The notes under the pieces were generated by a model. The model was not told where the DNA came from. It did not search any database and was given only the letters and a program-made list of their open reading frames with translations. The position numbers and the translations under genes were made by a program. From contig JAFAQY010000058.1 in the NCBI GenBank assembly GCA_019261985.1, positions 1 to 58,297 on the forward strand: DNA of 58,297 nt. Direction: 5' to 3'. Within the stretch, counting starts at the first letter, position 1. Every line of letters starts with the position of its first letter. Positions 24,118-33,284 of the stretch are shown piece by piece. The DNA is from Bryobacterales bacterium (lineage in GTDB: Bacteria > Acidobacteriota > Terriglobia > Bryobacterales > Bryobacteraceae).

Positions 24118-24123
24118 AAGGTA
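24118..24123 (-). promoter_or_regulatory. Candidate -10 (TACCTT), six bases before the hydrolase ATG
   Basis: On the minus strand TACCTT, GGTCCG and ATG follow one another. No Shine-Dalgarno is seen. Confidence 0.4.
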
Positions 24124-24132
24124 TCAGATATG

Positions 24133-24241
24133 AGTGGGGCAGGCTGCCAGCCTGCGCGCGGTTGCCAACCGCGCTGGGCGGCTTTCGCACACCCGGCCAG
24201 GCGGCTTGGCAAGCCGCCGCAGGATGGCATCCTGCCCCACA
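24133..24241. repeat. GTGGGGCAGG palindromic repeat
   Basis: AGTGGGGCAGGCTGCC and AGGATGGCATCCTGCCCCAC form the ends. GCGCGGTTGCCAACCGCGC and GGCGGCTTGGCAAGCCGCC are inner hairpins. It is the closest full-length relative of 16801-16911. Confidence 0.88.
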
Positions 24242-24299
24242 AGCACAGCACAGGCTATTCTGCTCCACCTGATTTGGATGTTCTGGCCAGGGTTTGAGA

Positions 24300-26129
24300 T
24301 TAATCGCCGCAGGCGTCGGTTATGCAGATCGACTCTAGGGTCCGGCCCACCGGGGGGGCGGGAAGGCCGCGCTCCGTCATGAGCTCGCGTAGCAGCAGGC
24401 CGGCTTCCGGGTGGGCGATTGCCGATTGGACGCCGACACGGACCAAGCCATCGGCATAATCCACCGGCTGCCAGGTGTGGATGGCGAGCTTGCCGCCGCG
24501 ATTATCGGTGTTTCCGTAATCGCGAACGTCGAGCTTGGCTCCGTGATCCACCAGAAGCTGGATGACATCGGTGCGCCCCTTATGCCCGGCTCCGTGCAGA
24601 GCGGTGCGGCCGGTATCGGCCTGCGCGTTTACGTCCAGGCCAAGGTCGATGAGCATTTTGCAGGCTTCAAACGTCGCCTGTGGGGACCATTCGTAGGTGA
24701 TGCCTTCCACCCAGCCGATTCCCGCGGCGACCTGAAGCGCGGTCACATGCAGCGCCGTGTCGATTTTCGGATCGGCTCCGTGCGCGAGCAGCAGTTTCAT
24801 CAGCTCGATATCGCCGGATTGGGACGCACGGAGGAAAGCCGTGGCGCCGTTCTCATCCAGCCATTGATTAGTGAAGACGGTGCGCGTCTCGGTGCTGTCC
24901 TTCATGCGCGCATTCACGTTCGCTCCTTTATCGAGAAGGAGCTTGATGAAATCCAGATGGTCCATGTCCGGCCGGCGGACGGGATAATCGCCGCTCTCGA
25001 TATTGCGGTTGTCCGTCGCAAGATAGAGCGGCGTCCAGCCGCCTTTATTGGCGAGATTCACGTCCGCGCCACGGCTGATCAGGTAGGCTGCGAGCTTGTA
25101 ATACCGGTTCTGGGTGGCGACCAGCAGAGGGCTCCAGCCGTAGCCGGAGGTTTGGTTGACATCCGCTCCGGCATCCAGGAGAACTTTGGCCGACTCGACA
25201 TCATTCGAACGAACGGCATAAATCAGCGGAGTGAGCGCGCCGCCGTCCTTCACAGCGGGCCGGCCGCGGGCGCCAAAAGCGGCAACAAACGCATCATCCT
25301 GTTGGTCGGCGCCTTGATCGTTGCCCCCGGCTGCGCCTGCGCCTCCACGGCCGCCACGGCCCCGGCCACCGCCGGCAGCTTGAGCGCCCGCGGCGCCTGC
25401 GCGCCCGGCTCCGGCCCGGCCTCCGCCGATTCCGTTGTTATCGCCGCGAAGGCCGCTGAGCTGCGATAAATCGAGCGCCTGACCGGCCGCGAGTGCCGCG
25501 CCTTGCGCCGCGACCTGCTTCCTGGGGTCGTTCGCCTTTCCTAGCGCCGGGCCTCGGCCGCGCTCGGCCATATCCGAGCGCGCGGCGATATCGGCGCCAT
25601 GCTCGAGAAGGAACTTAATCGCGGGCGCATGGCCCTCATCCGCCGCCCACATAAGCGGCGTGGTTCCGCGCAGGGTCTCCTTCGCATTCACTTGGGCGCC
25701 GTGATCGAGCAAAACCTTAATCGCGTCCACCTTGCCCGTGCGAGCAGCCGCCATCAGCGGGGTTCTTCCTAAAGGCAGCTTTTCGTTCGGATCGGCTCCG
25801 GCTTTGAGGAGCGATTCCAGAATGGCGGCATCGCCGCTGATGCTGGCAAGCCATAGCGGCGTGGAACCTTCGCGATTCGCGATTTTTGGATCCGCGCCTG
25901 CGCGCAGCAGCATATCCACCAAATCTTTGTCGGAGTGGTAGACGGCCCAGTGAAGCGCGGTTGCGCCATCCGCCTGCGGCGCGTTGACGTCCGCCTTCTG
26001 CTGGATCAAATTCCGGACCGCAGCTTTGTCGCCTGACGCGGCGGCTTCAGCAACCGGAGTGGGCGCGGCGCCCCAAGCGGCGATGGCGATTGAGAGGGTA
26101 AGGCTGAGGGCTGTGATGCTGCGTGGCAT
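24300..26129 (-). CDS. Exported ankyrin-repeat protein
   Basis: 609 residues with a signal peptide (about 1-21). At least five N-terminal ankyrin repeats (ATALHWAVYHSDKDLVDMLL and similar, about 54-190), then a long Gly/Arg/Ala-rich linker (about 225-290), then further repeats to about residue 570. The layout matches the ankyrin protein at 38340-39770. It starts 16 bases after the DUF1552 gene and is surely in its operon. Ankyrins bind proteins; here the partner would be periplasmic, perhaps DUF1552 itself. Confidence 0.88.
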   Translation of the reverse strand: MPRSITALSLTLSIAIAAWGAAPTPVAEAAASGDKAAVRNLIQQKADVNAPQADGATALHWAVYHSDKDLVDMLLRAGADPKIANREGSTPLWLASISGDAAILESLLKAGADPNEKLPLGRTPLMAAARTGKVDAIKVLLDHGAQVNAKETLRGTTPLMWAADEGHAPAIKFLLEHGADIAARSDMAERGRGPALGKANDPRKQVAAQGAALAAGQALDLSQLSGLRGDNNGIGGGRAGAGRAGAAGAQAAGGGRGRGGRGGAGAAGGNDQGADQQDDAFVAAFGARGRPAVKDGGALTPLIYAVRSNDVESAKVLLDAGADVNQTSGYGWSPLLVATQNRYYKLAAYLISRGADVNLANKGGWTPLYLATDNRNIESGDYPVRRPDMDHLDFIKLLLDKGANVNARMKDSTETRTVFTNQWLDENGATAFLRASQSGDIELMKLLLAHGADPKIDTALHVTALQVAAGIGWVEGITYEWSPQATFEACKMLIDLGLDVNAQADTGRTALHGAGHKGRTDVIQLLVDHGAKLDVRDYGNTDNRGGKLAIHTWQPVDYADGLVRVGVQSAIAHPEAGLLLRELMTERGLPAPPVGRTLESICITDACGD

Positions 26130-26145
26130 TGTTTCTCCTGAAGTC

Positions 26146-27498
26146 CTACGATAAGCCGGTCAGACGGCCCGTGCTGTCGCCAATGCTGTCCTGATGAATG
26201 TCGTACATGTCCAGGATGCTTAACAGCAAATTTCCGGTTGGAAATGTCTTTGAGGGATACGCGAGATGCCGGCCGCCCTTGAGCTTGCCGTTTAATCCCC
26301 CGACCAGCACGTGCGGAACATCGTAATGCTGGTGCTGATTGGAATTTCCCATGTTGGAGCCATAAAGAACCAGCGAATGATCCAGCACGGTTCCGTCGCC
26401 ATCCTGAGTTTTGGCCATCTTGTCGATAAGATGCGCCAGCATCTTCACGTGATATTGATTGATCTTGGATAGCTCAGCGATGCGGCGCGGATCTTCGCCG
26501 TGGTGAGACGTGCCGTGGAAGCTCGCCGTGGGAGCTTCGCTCGCGGGATATGTCCTGCCGGTGAGGTCGCGCGCGAACAGCAACGTCCCCACGCGTGAAA
26601 TATCGGCCTGGAATGCCAGAGCCAGCAGATCGAATTGCAGTTTGATGTGTTCGTCGAAGGTCTGCGGCACGCCGACCGGGACGGCCATATCCTCGGGCGC
26701 GACAGTCGAGGCCTTCATCGCGATTTGCAGGCGCCGCTCGATCTCGCGGACGTTTTCCGTATAGTCATCGAGCTTGACGCGATCCGACGCGCCCGCCTCA
26801 TTCCTGAGCCGCGAGAGGCTGCCGGTGAGCGAGTCCAGAATGCTGCCGTCCCGCTTGCGCCGCTTGGCCCGCTGCTCGGGAGTGCTGCCGTCGCCGAACA
26901 TGCGTTCAAACACCACCTGCGGATTCAACTCCATTGGCAGCGGCTGGGTGGGCGAGGACCAGGAGATCGAGTTCGTGTAAGCGCAACTATAACCTTCGCC
27001 GCAGTTGCTGGAACTGGAACCAGGGTCTTCAACGGCGAACTGCATAGATGGCAAGAGATTGTCGCCGCCGATCTTTTGGGCGATTAGCTGGTCGATGGTA
27101 GTGCCGCACTCGATGTCCGCGCCAGCGGTCTTTTTGGGTTTGACCGCGCACATGAAGGCCGCCGCAACCCAATGATCGGCTCCTGTTGCGCCGGGAGGCG
27201 GCTCCGCCGAGCGCGAGTGCAGACCGCTCATGATCACCGTCTGTTTTACGAAAGGCTCCAGCGGCTTCCAGTTGACGGGAAGCGTGGCATCCAGGGGGCC
27301 CTCCTTTTCGGGAACCCAATACCCAGGCGCCATGCCGTGGCATACAAAGCAACCGACGAAACGGGGCTTCGGGCTGGCAGCGGTTTGCGCCAACGCCGTA
27401 CCGGCCGGGATCATCGAGTCCAAAAGCGGCAACGCGAGCGCGGTGCCCGCGCCACGGAGAAGAGTTCTTCGGGATATGTGCTTTTTCGTCAGGAACAT
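26146..27498 (-). CDS. DUF1552 domain protein, Tat-exported
   Basis: About 450 residues from the ATG at 27498. The frame runs on to 27804 only through the repeat. Twin-arginine signal KKHISRRTLLRGAGTALALP. The mature part shows DUF1552 features: WVPEKEGPL, CGTTIDQLIAQKIG, GYSCAYTNSISWSSP, MELNPQVVFERMFGDG, RLRNEAGASDRVKLDDY and VLYGSNMGNSNQH. The family is related to the DUF1501/sulfatase-like fold and usually accompanies DUF1592 cytochromes in Planctomycetes and Acidobacteria. No DUF1592 gene is beside this copy. It is a clear paralogue of 42046-43371. Confidence 0.88.
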   Translation of the reverse strand: MFLTKKHISRRTLLRGAGTALALPLLDSMIPAGTALAQTAASPKPRFVGCFVCHGMAPGYWVPEKEGPLDATLPVNWKPLEPFVKQTVIMSGLHSRSAEPPPGATGADHWVAAAFMCAVKPKKTAGADIECGTTIDQLIAQKIGGDNLLPSMQFAVEDPGSSSSNCGEGYSCAYTNSISWSSPTQPLPMELNPQVVFERMFGDGSTPEQRAKRRKRDGSILDSLTGSLSRLRNEAGASDRVKLDDYTENVREIERRLQIAMKASTVAPEDMAVPVGVPQTFDEHIKLQFDLLALAFQADISRVGTLLFARDLTGRTYPASEAPTASFHGTSHHGEDPRRIAELSKINQYHVKMLAHLIDKMAKTQDGDGTVLDHSLVLYGSNMGNSNQHQHYDVPHVLVGGLNGKLKGGRHLAYPSKTFPTGNLLLSILDMYDIHQDSIGDSTGRLTGLS

Positions 27499-27590
27499 GG
27501 GTACGTGCGCTCTCCTAATCCTCTTTATATTTTCATGGGCGCGAGTGGATGTCAACGGACCAATGGCCAATGAAACTCGAAAAAGGCAGT

Positions 27591-27712
27591 TGGAGCGGGC
27601 TTTAGCCGGTGCTTTAGCACCCGCCCGGCGGTCTTTAGCGGCCCGGCGGTCTTTAGCACCCGCCCGGCGGTCTTTAGTACCCGCCCGGTCGCACGCTAAA
27701 GCGTGCTCCACC
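27591..27712. repeat. Palindromic repeat with internal tandem copies (GGCGGTCTTTAGCACCCGCCC)
   Basis: GGAGCGGGCTTTAGC and GCACGCTAAAGCGTGCTCC bound three near-identical units of about 20 bases (CCCGGCGGTCTTTAGCRCC). It is a relative of the 4501 and 57792 elements. Together with its flanks it fills the 27499-27783 space between divergent genes. Confidence 0.85.
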
Positions 27713-27783
27713 ACGCGGCGATAAAATCGAAACCGAGTTGTCGATTTTGCAAAACCAAAGCGTCTTATTCGCAGGAGAACCGA

Positions 27784-28149
27784 ATGGCCAATCCATTTGT
27801 ACACGTAGAACTGAACTCCACGGACGTGGAGAAGTCGAAGGCATTTTACCGCCAGCTTTTCGATTGGAAACTGGAGGACGTTCCGATGGGCAACATGACA
27901 TATACAACGATCGGCGTTGGAAACGGAACCGGCGGAGGGATGACCAAGCAGATGATGCCGGGCGCGCCCTCTGCCTGGCTCTCATACGTGCAGGTCGACG
28001 ATATCCGTGCGGCGACCGGTAAGGCGCGCTCGCTCGGAGCGCACGTAATCCAAGACGTTACCGAGGTCTCGGACATGGGTTGGTTGAGCATCATCACGGA
28101 CCCGACCGGGGCCGTTCTAGGAATGTGGCAGGCTAAGCCGCGATCCTAA
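27784..28149 (+). CDS. VOC family protein (glyoxalase/bleomycin-resistance fold)
   Basis: 121 residues from the ATG at 27784, preceded by AGGAGAACCG. A single VOC domain: FVHVELNSTDVEKSKAFYRQLFDWKLE, then WLSYVQVDDIRAATGKARSLGA and ITDPTGAVLGMWQ. Such proteins dimerise to form a metal-dependent active site. Close relatives are annotated only as glyoxalase-like. Cytoplasmic, with no signal. Function not predictable. Confidence 0.85.
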   Translation: MANPFVHVELNSTDVEKSKAFYRQLFDWKLEDVPMGNMTYTTIGVGNGTGGGMTKQMMPGAPSAWLSYVQVDDIRAATGKARSLGAHVIQDVTEVSDMGWLSIITDPTGAVLGMWQAKPRS

Positions 28150-28158
28150 CCGCCGCGC

Positions 28159-30096
28159 CTACGAAGCCTTGCGCTCCTGGCGGCGCCATCCCACCCGCGC
28201 GGCGATTCGCGATGAAAGCGGCGCGACCATCTGTGACGCGCGGACGCGGAAAACGCGGCTGCGGCCGTACAGCAGCCAGTCCGTCAAAAGGCCCAGTCCG
28301 CCCAAAACGGCGAGCCACGGCCAGACATCCGTTTGAGTGGCGGATTGAATCGCGGCGCGAGGCACTCCGCGCCGCACGTTGGCTGGGGGCGTCCACACGC
28401 CTTCGGCGACATCGGGCAGAGTGAGCGAATAGACTACTTCGCGATCGCCGAGCATTACGCTGACATTGCCGGGAGCTCCCGAAAAAAACTGCAGCGTGTT
28501 CTCTTGAATCGTAAAGGGCAGCGGGCGCTGGTTTTCGTCCAGCACGCGCACGGTCCCAGGGTCGGTATTTTTGTCGACCGGCACCCGCACCGTTCCGACC
28601 GTGCCCGCCTGCACTTCCCATTGCCGGAACGAATCCGGCGCCATCCAACGCAGAATATTGGCCATCAGCAGGGGTGTCGCAAGCTGGTATTTCATTGAGG
28701 CGCGGCCAGGATGAAAACCGAGCGCGACCATTTTTGTGCCCCTGACTTGGCGGGCCACGATCAGAGGTCCGGCGGCCGCTTCGGCGACGATGATATCGCC
28801 GGACGCGGGCGTGAAGATTTCAGCGGACTCCAGCACCACATCCTGCGCGCGCAAACCGGCCCCGAGCTCAGTATCCGCGCGCCACTTTTCCAGCTTTACA
28901 TTGCTGGTTTCAGCGCTAGCCGGAATGGGAGATGCTTTCGCCGGCGGTTCAATCAAAATTGCATTGACGCGCGGCGAAGCGAGAGGCACAAAACGGTCGA
29001 GCACTACTACATCGGCCTTCACGGCGGCGTCATAGTGGTCCGGCGTGTCGAAGGTAGCTTGCACTTGTGGATTTGCGGCGATCAGCGGACGCAAAAGTTG
29101 AGGCTCGCTAGAATAAACCGCGACGCGCAGCGACGCTTGCGGAGGGAGCTCGAGTAAGGCGCGATCGTCTTGCGGGAAGGCATCTTTCACGTTGAGGCGG
29201 GCCTCGAGGTAACCCGCCGAACTGGCTTTGTAAGCAAACGCCACTTGCTCTTCGGACGCCGGCTTCAGACGCAGCAGCTTCTCTCCCGCCGGCGATTTGG
29301 CGAATTGCAGCGCCAGATCGACGTCGTGGGGACGAGCGCCGTAATTACGCACGACGACGAAAATATCCCACGTGGTCGGATCGGCAGGCGAGCGCCGCAA
29401 CCCGACCTTGCGAATGCCGACATTTTCCTGCGGCGTTCCCACGGGCAGTATCCGGAGGTTCGAAGGAAGCGCGCCGAGCGAACTCTGCTCCTCCGGCACG
29501 CGCCCGGCGCCCGCGTACACGATTTCCCCCGCGCGGCGCGATTGCAGCCTTTGCGCTCTCTCGGCATATTCAAAGGCTTGCTGCAAATTCAACGCGGAAG
29601 CGCCGGGTTGCGAGTTTAATATCGCTTGTTCAACTAGCTGGTGTTCCGATTCGAACGGCGTAGCCGGAGTGGCGAGCGCATCGGCCCGCACCAGCATTAC
29701 GCGGTCGCGTGAAGGCAACGAGCGCACATAGGCTCGCGCGGCTTCGCGAGCTTCATCGAACAGCGTGCCCTGCCGCGCGCGCGATCCCATCCACGCGGAG
29801 GTATCGAGGATCAGCACGTGATCGCGGCCGGAATTGTCGATGATGCCCAAGCGCGGTCCCGCGATTGCAGCCACCAGCAAAAACAAGCTGATCAGTTGCA
29901 GCAGCAAACTCCAAGGCTGCTGAATGCGGCGGCGATGCTTCAGTTGCGTGCGGATATCGGCGCTCACCCAGAAGCGCAGGGTTGCGACCACCTGATTGCG
30001 TTTGGAGCGGTCCAGCAAATATAGCGCAACAACGCCGGCGGAAATCGCTCCCGCTATGCCCAGAAGCTCGCCGAGGCTGAGATTTAGAAACGACAT
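28159..30096 (-). CDS. BatA-like membrane protein with von Willebrand A-like domain
   Basis: 645 residues. N-terminal BatA-type helices (about 9-28 and 63-80) are joined by the family's conserved basic loop. A VWA-like domain follows, whose metal-site motif reads DTSAWMGS at 98-105 rather than the usual DxSxS. A long beta-rich periplasmic part and a C-terminal helix complete it. It is third in a moxR-DUF58-BatA operon; such operons are linked to envelope stress tolerance and complex assembly. BatB, C and D genes are absent nearby. Confidence 0.8.
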   Translation of the reverse strand: MSFLNLSLGELLGIAGAISAGVVALYLLDRSKRNQVVATLRFWVSADIRTQLKHRRRIQQPWSLLLQLISLFLLVAAIAGPRLGIIDNSGRDHVLILDTSAWMGSRARQGTLFDEAREAARAYVRSLPSRDRVMLVRADALATPATPFESEHQLVEQAILNSQPGASALNLQQAFEYAERAQRLQSRRAGEIVYAGAGRVPEEQSSLGALPSNLRILPVGTPQENVGIRKVGLRRSPADPTTWDIFVVVRNYGARPHDVDLALQFAKSPAGEKLLRLKPASEEQVAFAYKASSAGYLEARLNVKDAFPQDDRALLELPPQASLRVAVYSSEPQLLRPLIAANPQVQATFDTPDHYDAAVKADVVVLDRFVPLASPRVNAILIEPPAKASPIPASAETSNVKLEKWRADTELGAGLRAQDVVLESAEIFTPASGDIIVAEAAAGPLIVARQVRGTKMVALGFHPGRASMKYQLATPLLMANILRWMAPDSFRQWEVQAGTVGTVRVPVDKNTDPGTVRVLDENQRPLPFTIQENTLQFFSGAPGNVSVMLGDREVVYSLTLPDVAEGVWTPPANVRRGVPRAAIQSATQTDVWPWLAVLGGLGLLTDWLLYGRSRVFRVRASQMVAPLSSRIAARVGWRRQERKAS

Positions 30097-30102
30097 TGAG
30101 CC

Positions 30103-30984
30103 CTACTGCAAGACTCCGCTGTTGACCAGTGAGCTGAACACCGCCTGCTCCACCGGAAGTGAAGTCGACAGGCCCGCGTAGCGTCCGCCATTGCGCAGCG
30201 CCACCCGTTCTAAATGATCGCAGAATTCGTCGAACCCGGCTGTATAACGTTCACGAGCATCGGCATCGAAGGCCAGCTCCACCCGGTCTCCCGTTTCGGC
30301 ATCTTCCAGTTCCAATTCACCATCCCAAGGCGGCTGCCGGTCTTCGTCGGCCCAGATCTGCACCAGCATCAGCTCGTGGCCAAAGTCGGCCAGGTATTGC
30401 AGCGGCCTCTCGCAATCGTTCTCGTCAAGGAAATCCGAGATGACCAGAAGCAGTCCGCGCTGCGGGTATTCGGAAATGAACCGGCGCGCGCAATTAAGGA
30501 AATCGGTTTTACCGTTGGGCTGAAGGGCGCTCAGGAAATTTACCGCTGGTTGAAACCGATGACGGCCGCCCGAAGCCGTGAAGGCATCGTGCAGCTTCGA
30601 TGAGAAAGGCTGAAGGCAGATCGCGTCCAGCCGCACCAGGCCCACGTAGCACAAAGCCGCCGCCAGCTTGCGTGCATAATCGAACTTCGATTTCGAGCCG
30701 GACGTCATCGACTTGCTGGTGTCGAGCAGCATACGCACCGGGATGCGCGGCTCGAGCTGAAACATCTTTAAGAACAGTTTTTCCAGGCGCAGGTAAACGC
30801 GCCAGTTGACCGCGCGGAGATCGTCGCCGTGGTGGAAATGGCGGTGATCCAGGAATTCCTGGCCGGCGCCCGCAAAACGCGAGGTATTATGGCCGCCAAC
30901 CAACCCGGGCAGCGATTTCTGCCAGTGAATTGTAAGCCGCTCCAGCTTCTCCAGCGTCCGCGTATCGATCAGGGGATCTGCCAC
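30103..30984 (-). CDS. DUF58 domain protein
   Basis: 293 residues. GTG start at 30984. A DUF58 domain with the signature HHGDDLRAVNWRVYLR (about 52-67) and a following VWA-like metal site DTSKSM (about 89-94). DUF58 proteins are the constant partners of MoxR ATPases. It begins 31 bases after moxR and ends six bases before BatA, so the three are co-transcribed. Soluble, with no signal. Confidence 0.9.
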   Translation of the reverse strand: MADPLIDTRTLEKLERLTIHWQKSLPGLVGGHNTSRFAGAGQEFLDHRHFHHGDDLRAVNWRVYLRLEKLFLKMFQLEPRIPVRMLLDTSKSMTSGSKSKFDYARKLAAALCYVGLVRLDAICLQPFSSKLHDAFTASGGRHRFQPAVNFLSALQPNGKTDFLNCARRFISEYPQRGLLLVISDFLDENDCERPLQYLADFGHELMLVQIWADEDRQPPWDGELELEDAETGDRVELAFDADARERYTAGFDEFCDHLERVALRNGGRYAGLSTSLPVEQAVFSSLVNSGVLQ

Positions 30985-31015
30985 TTCTTTTAGAGGGAAC
31001 CTTACCTCTCAGTCC

Positions 31016-32020
31016 TTACCGGCGCGATACCGCGGCTCCAGCGGCCTCTGAAACGCTGGGAATTATCTTGCTCAGGATCGTTTCGGCCGTCTGACCTTCC
31101 GCGTGCGCATCGAAGTTAAGAATGATGCGATGGCGGAGGACGGCAGGCGCGATAGCTTCGACATCTTCGATCGAAAGATGCAAGCGTCCCTTCATCAAGG
31201 CCAGCACGCGTCCGCATTCCACCAAAGCTTGCGCGCCGCGCGGCGAGCTTCCATAGCGGATATACTTTTGCGCCAGCTCATGTCCTGCTCCGCCCTCGGG
31301 CTGCGTTGCCATGACGAGATCGATCGCGTGATCCTGCACGTGGGGAGCGACGAGCACCTGGTGACAAACGTCGCGAAGCCCGAGGATCTCTTCCCGCGTC
31401 AGAACCGGGCTCACGCTGATCTCGTCTTTTTGAATCGTGCGCTCCACAATGCTCCCCAAGTCGGCGCGCGACGGATACTTCACCAAAATCTTCATCAGGA
31501 AGCGATCCAGCTGCGCTTCGGGCAGAGGATAGGTTCCCTCCATTTCGATCGGGTTCTGCGTGGCCATCACCAGAAACGGCGGCTCCAATTCGTGAGTGGA
31601 CGTTCCGCTGGTTACCGTGTGCTCCTGCATTGCCTCAAGCAGAGCACTCTGAGTTTTCGGGGTGGCGCGATTGATCTCGTCGGCGAGCACCAGGTGCGCG
31701 AAAATCGGCCCTGGTTGAAAGCGCAGCGCCTTCGTAGATCCTTCCGTATCGATGATCATGCTGCCGACAATGTCGGCGGGCATCAAGTCCGGCGTAAATT
31801 GAATGCGCGAGTATTTTAAATGTAGAACTCGCGCCAGGGTGCGCAACAACGTGGTCTTGCCGAGGCCCGGAACACCCTCCAGCAGCACGTGGCCGCCCGC
31901 CAGCAGGCAGATCAAAACGCCATCTACGACGTCCTGCTGACCAACGATAATCTTGCCGATTTCCGTGCGTACATGCGTGATCTGGTTTGTGGCAAGTTGA
32001 AGAGCGGCGTCAGGTTGCAC
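31016..32020 (-). CDS. moxR: MoxR family AAA+ ATPase
   Basis: 334 residues from the GTG at 32020. That start is supported by TAGAAT seven bases upstream; a TTG at 32041 is the longer option. Walker A is EGVPGLGKTT (about 48-57), Walker B is HLVLADEIN, the sensor-1 region reads MATQNPIEMEGTYPLPEAQLDRF, and an arginine-rich stretch follows. MoxR ATPases act as chaperones for metal-cofactor insertion or complex assembly together with VWA proteins. It heads the operon with DUF58 and BatA. Confidence 0.92.
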   Translation of the reverse strand: MQPDAALQLATNQITHVRTEIGKIIVGQQDVVDGVLICLLAGGHVLLEGVPGLGKTTLLRTLARVLHLKYSRIQFTPDLMPADIVGSMIIDTEGSTKALRFQPGPIFAHLVLADEINRATPKTQSALLEAMQEHTVTSGTSTHELEPPFLVMATQNPIEMEGTYPLPEAQLDRFLMKILVKYPSRADLGSIVERTIQKDEISVSPVLTREEILGLRDVCHQVLVAPHVQDHAIDLVMATQPEGGAGHELAQKYIRYGSSPRGAQALVECGRVLALMKGRLHLSIEDVEAIAPAVLRHRIILNFDAHAEGQTAETILSKIIPSVSEAAGAAVSRR

Positions 32021-32027
32021 AGGGTTT

Positions 32028-32033
32028 ATTCTA
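32028..32033 (-). promoter_or_regulatory. Candidate -10 (TAGAAT), seven bases before the moxR GTG
   Basis: On the minus strand TAGAAT, AAACCCT and GTG follow one another, with no Shine-Dalgarno. This argues for the shorter start and a leaderless message. Confidence 0.45.
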
Positions 32034-32121
32034 CGACACAAGGTGGGGCGGCCTTCGATCGCAGCCCGACTTGCTCACCCGAGCTTTGGGTGATTCGCGC
32101 CATCGCACTCTTTCGGATTCG

Positions 32122-33162
32122 CTATTGCTTGATCGCGATAAACCAGGAAGCGACGATCGGACCCTGTGGTCCGCGACCGCGTCCGCCCGCGGGTGGCTCC
32201 GCTCCAGGAGCGGGGGCCGGCGCCGGGCCGCGCTCGGGCTGGAACAGATAAGCGTTATGCGAGGTCGGATCGACGCAAATCGTCTTCGCGCCGGGGAATG
32301 TCGTTACGGTCGCTACGACCGTGTATTTATCCGGCGAATCCTGGTGCGCGACCGTGACGTTGCCTTCGCCTCCATTGGGAATAAAAAGCAGCTTCTTCGA
32401 TGGATCCCATGCCACCGCGTCTACACGAGTGCCGTTCTTAATGGTCGCAACAATTTTGCCGGAATTCGAATCGACAACCACAGACGTGTTGTTACAGGCC
32501 GAAAAGATCCGGTCGGAGGCCTTATCGTAAGCGATACCGGTCGGACCTTCGCACGGCGCCAGCGGCCAGGAAGCCGTAGCTTTCCAGGTCTTGGTGTCAA
32601 TCACCTGCATCGTGTTCTTGCGCTCATTGTTGACGAAGATATGGCCTTTGCCGTCGGCGGCGGCGCCTTCAGGCGAATTGTCCTCCAGCTCAGCGGTACC
32701 CAAGATATCGCCCGACTTCGGGTCGATGGCGGCAAGCGTGCCGATCGGCCGGCTGTGATTTGTCAGAATGATCTTGTCGTCAGGCTCGTCGTACATGATG
32801 CCGTCGAGGCCGCCCTGACTCACGCTGATCTTCTTGATCACGGCCAGCGTTTTCAGGTCGAACATAGTGACGGTTGAGTCGCCTCCGTTCGTCGTAAAGC
32901 CATGACCCGCCTTGGTGGCGATCCCGATTCCATGCACGACAGGCGTATCGGGAATGTCGCCGAGGACTTTTCCCGTCGCGCCTTCGACCACCATGACATG
33001 CGTTCCGCGGGAAACAAACACCCGCCCCGTAGCGGCTTCGACCGACACGTAATCGGTGCCGCCATCGCCCTTAATATCGAATTTTTCTACTTTGAAATTT
33101 TGTGCGTGCGCCGTAACGCTCACGCCGAGCACCACGCTTGAAATCAATAATGGTTTGATCAC
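32122..33162 (-). CDS. Exported YncE-like beta-propeller protein
   Basis: 346 residues. GTG start at 33162 with GGAGG five bases upstream. Signal peptide about 1-21. Repeated blade motifs of the 40-residue YncE type follow (GRVFVSRGTHVMVVEGATGKVLGDIPD is interrupted here for length, then KTLAVIKKISV, DTKTWKATASW, DSNSGKIVATI). Near the end is a Pro/Ala/Gly/Arg-rich insert (PAPAPAPGAEPPAGGRGRG). Propellers of this kind bind proteins, DNA or ligands in the periplasm. It is divergent from another propeller gene at 33378. Confidence 0.82.
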   Translation of the reverse strand: MIKPLLISSVVLGVSVTAHAQNFKVEKFDIKGDGGTDYVSVEAATGRVFVSRGTHVMVVEGATGKVLGDIPDTPVVHGIGIATKAGHGFTTNGGDSTVTMFDLKTLAVIKKISVSQGGLDGIMYDEPDDKIILTNHSRPIGTLAAIDPKSGDILGTAELEDNSPEGAAADGKGHIFVNNERKNTMQVIDTKTWKATASWPLAPCEGPTGIAYDKASDRIFSACNNTSVVVDSNSGKIVATIKNGTRVDAVAWDPSKKLLFIPNGGEGNVTVAHQDSPDKYTVVATVTTFPGAKTICVDPTSHNAYLFQPERGPAPAPAPGAEPPAGGRGRGPQGPIVASWFIAIKQ

Positions 33163-33257
33163 AAAGCCTCCTTCGAGCTTTAACGAGGACCTAAGAAATG
33201 ATTATCTGCTTCGAACGCCGGATGTCAAGCGGGGCGGACCGTAAAGCCGGGCGGCAG

Positions 33258-33284
33258 TTGACTCCGATGGCGCTTGGTTATAGA
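33258..33284 (+). promoter_or_regulatory. Candidate promoter for the 33378 gene
   Basis: TTGACT (33258-33263), a 15-base spacer and TATAGA (33279-33284). The leader to the ATG at 33378 would be about 85 bases. The spacer is short for a sigma-70 promoter. Confidence 0.4.

Noticed and set aside
24411-25469. Open frame of 352 codons on the plus strand
   Set aside because: It is antisense to the ankyrin gene, whose repeat pattern is beyond doubt. The product has no recognisable fold or signal.
27499-27804. Extension of the DUF1552 protein upstream of 27498
   Set aside because: The extra ~100 codons lie in the tandem repeat and would place the Tat signal in the middle of the protein.
31987-32877. 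Plus-strand frame of 296 codons
   Set aside because: Shadow of the YncE-like propeller gene, which has a clear signal peptide and ribosome site.
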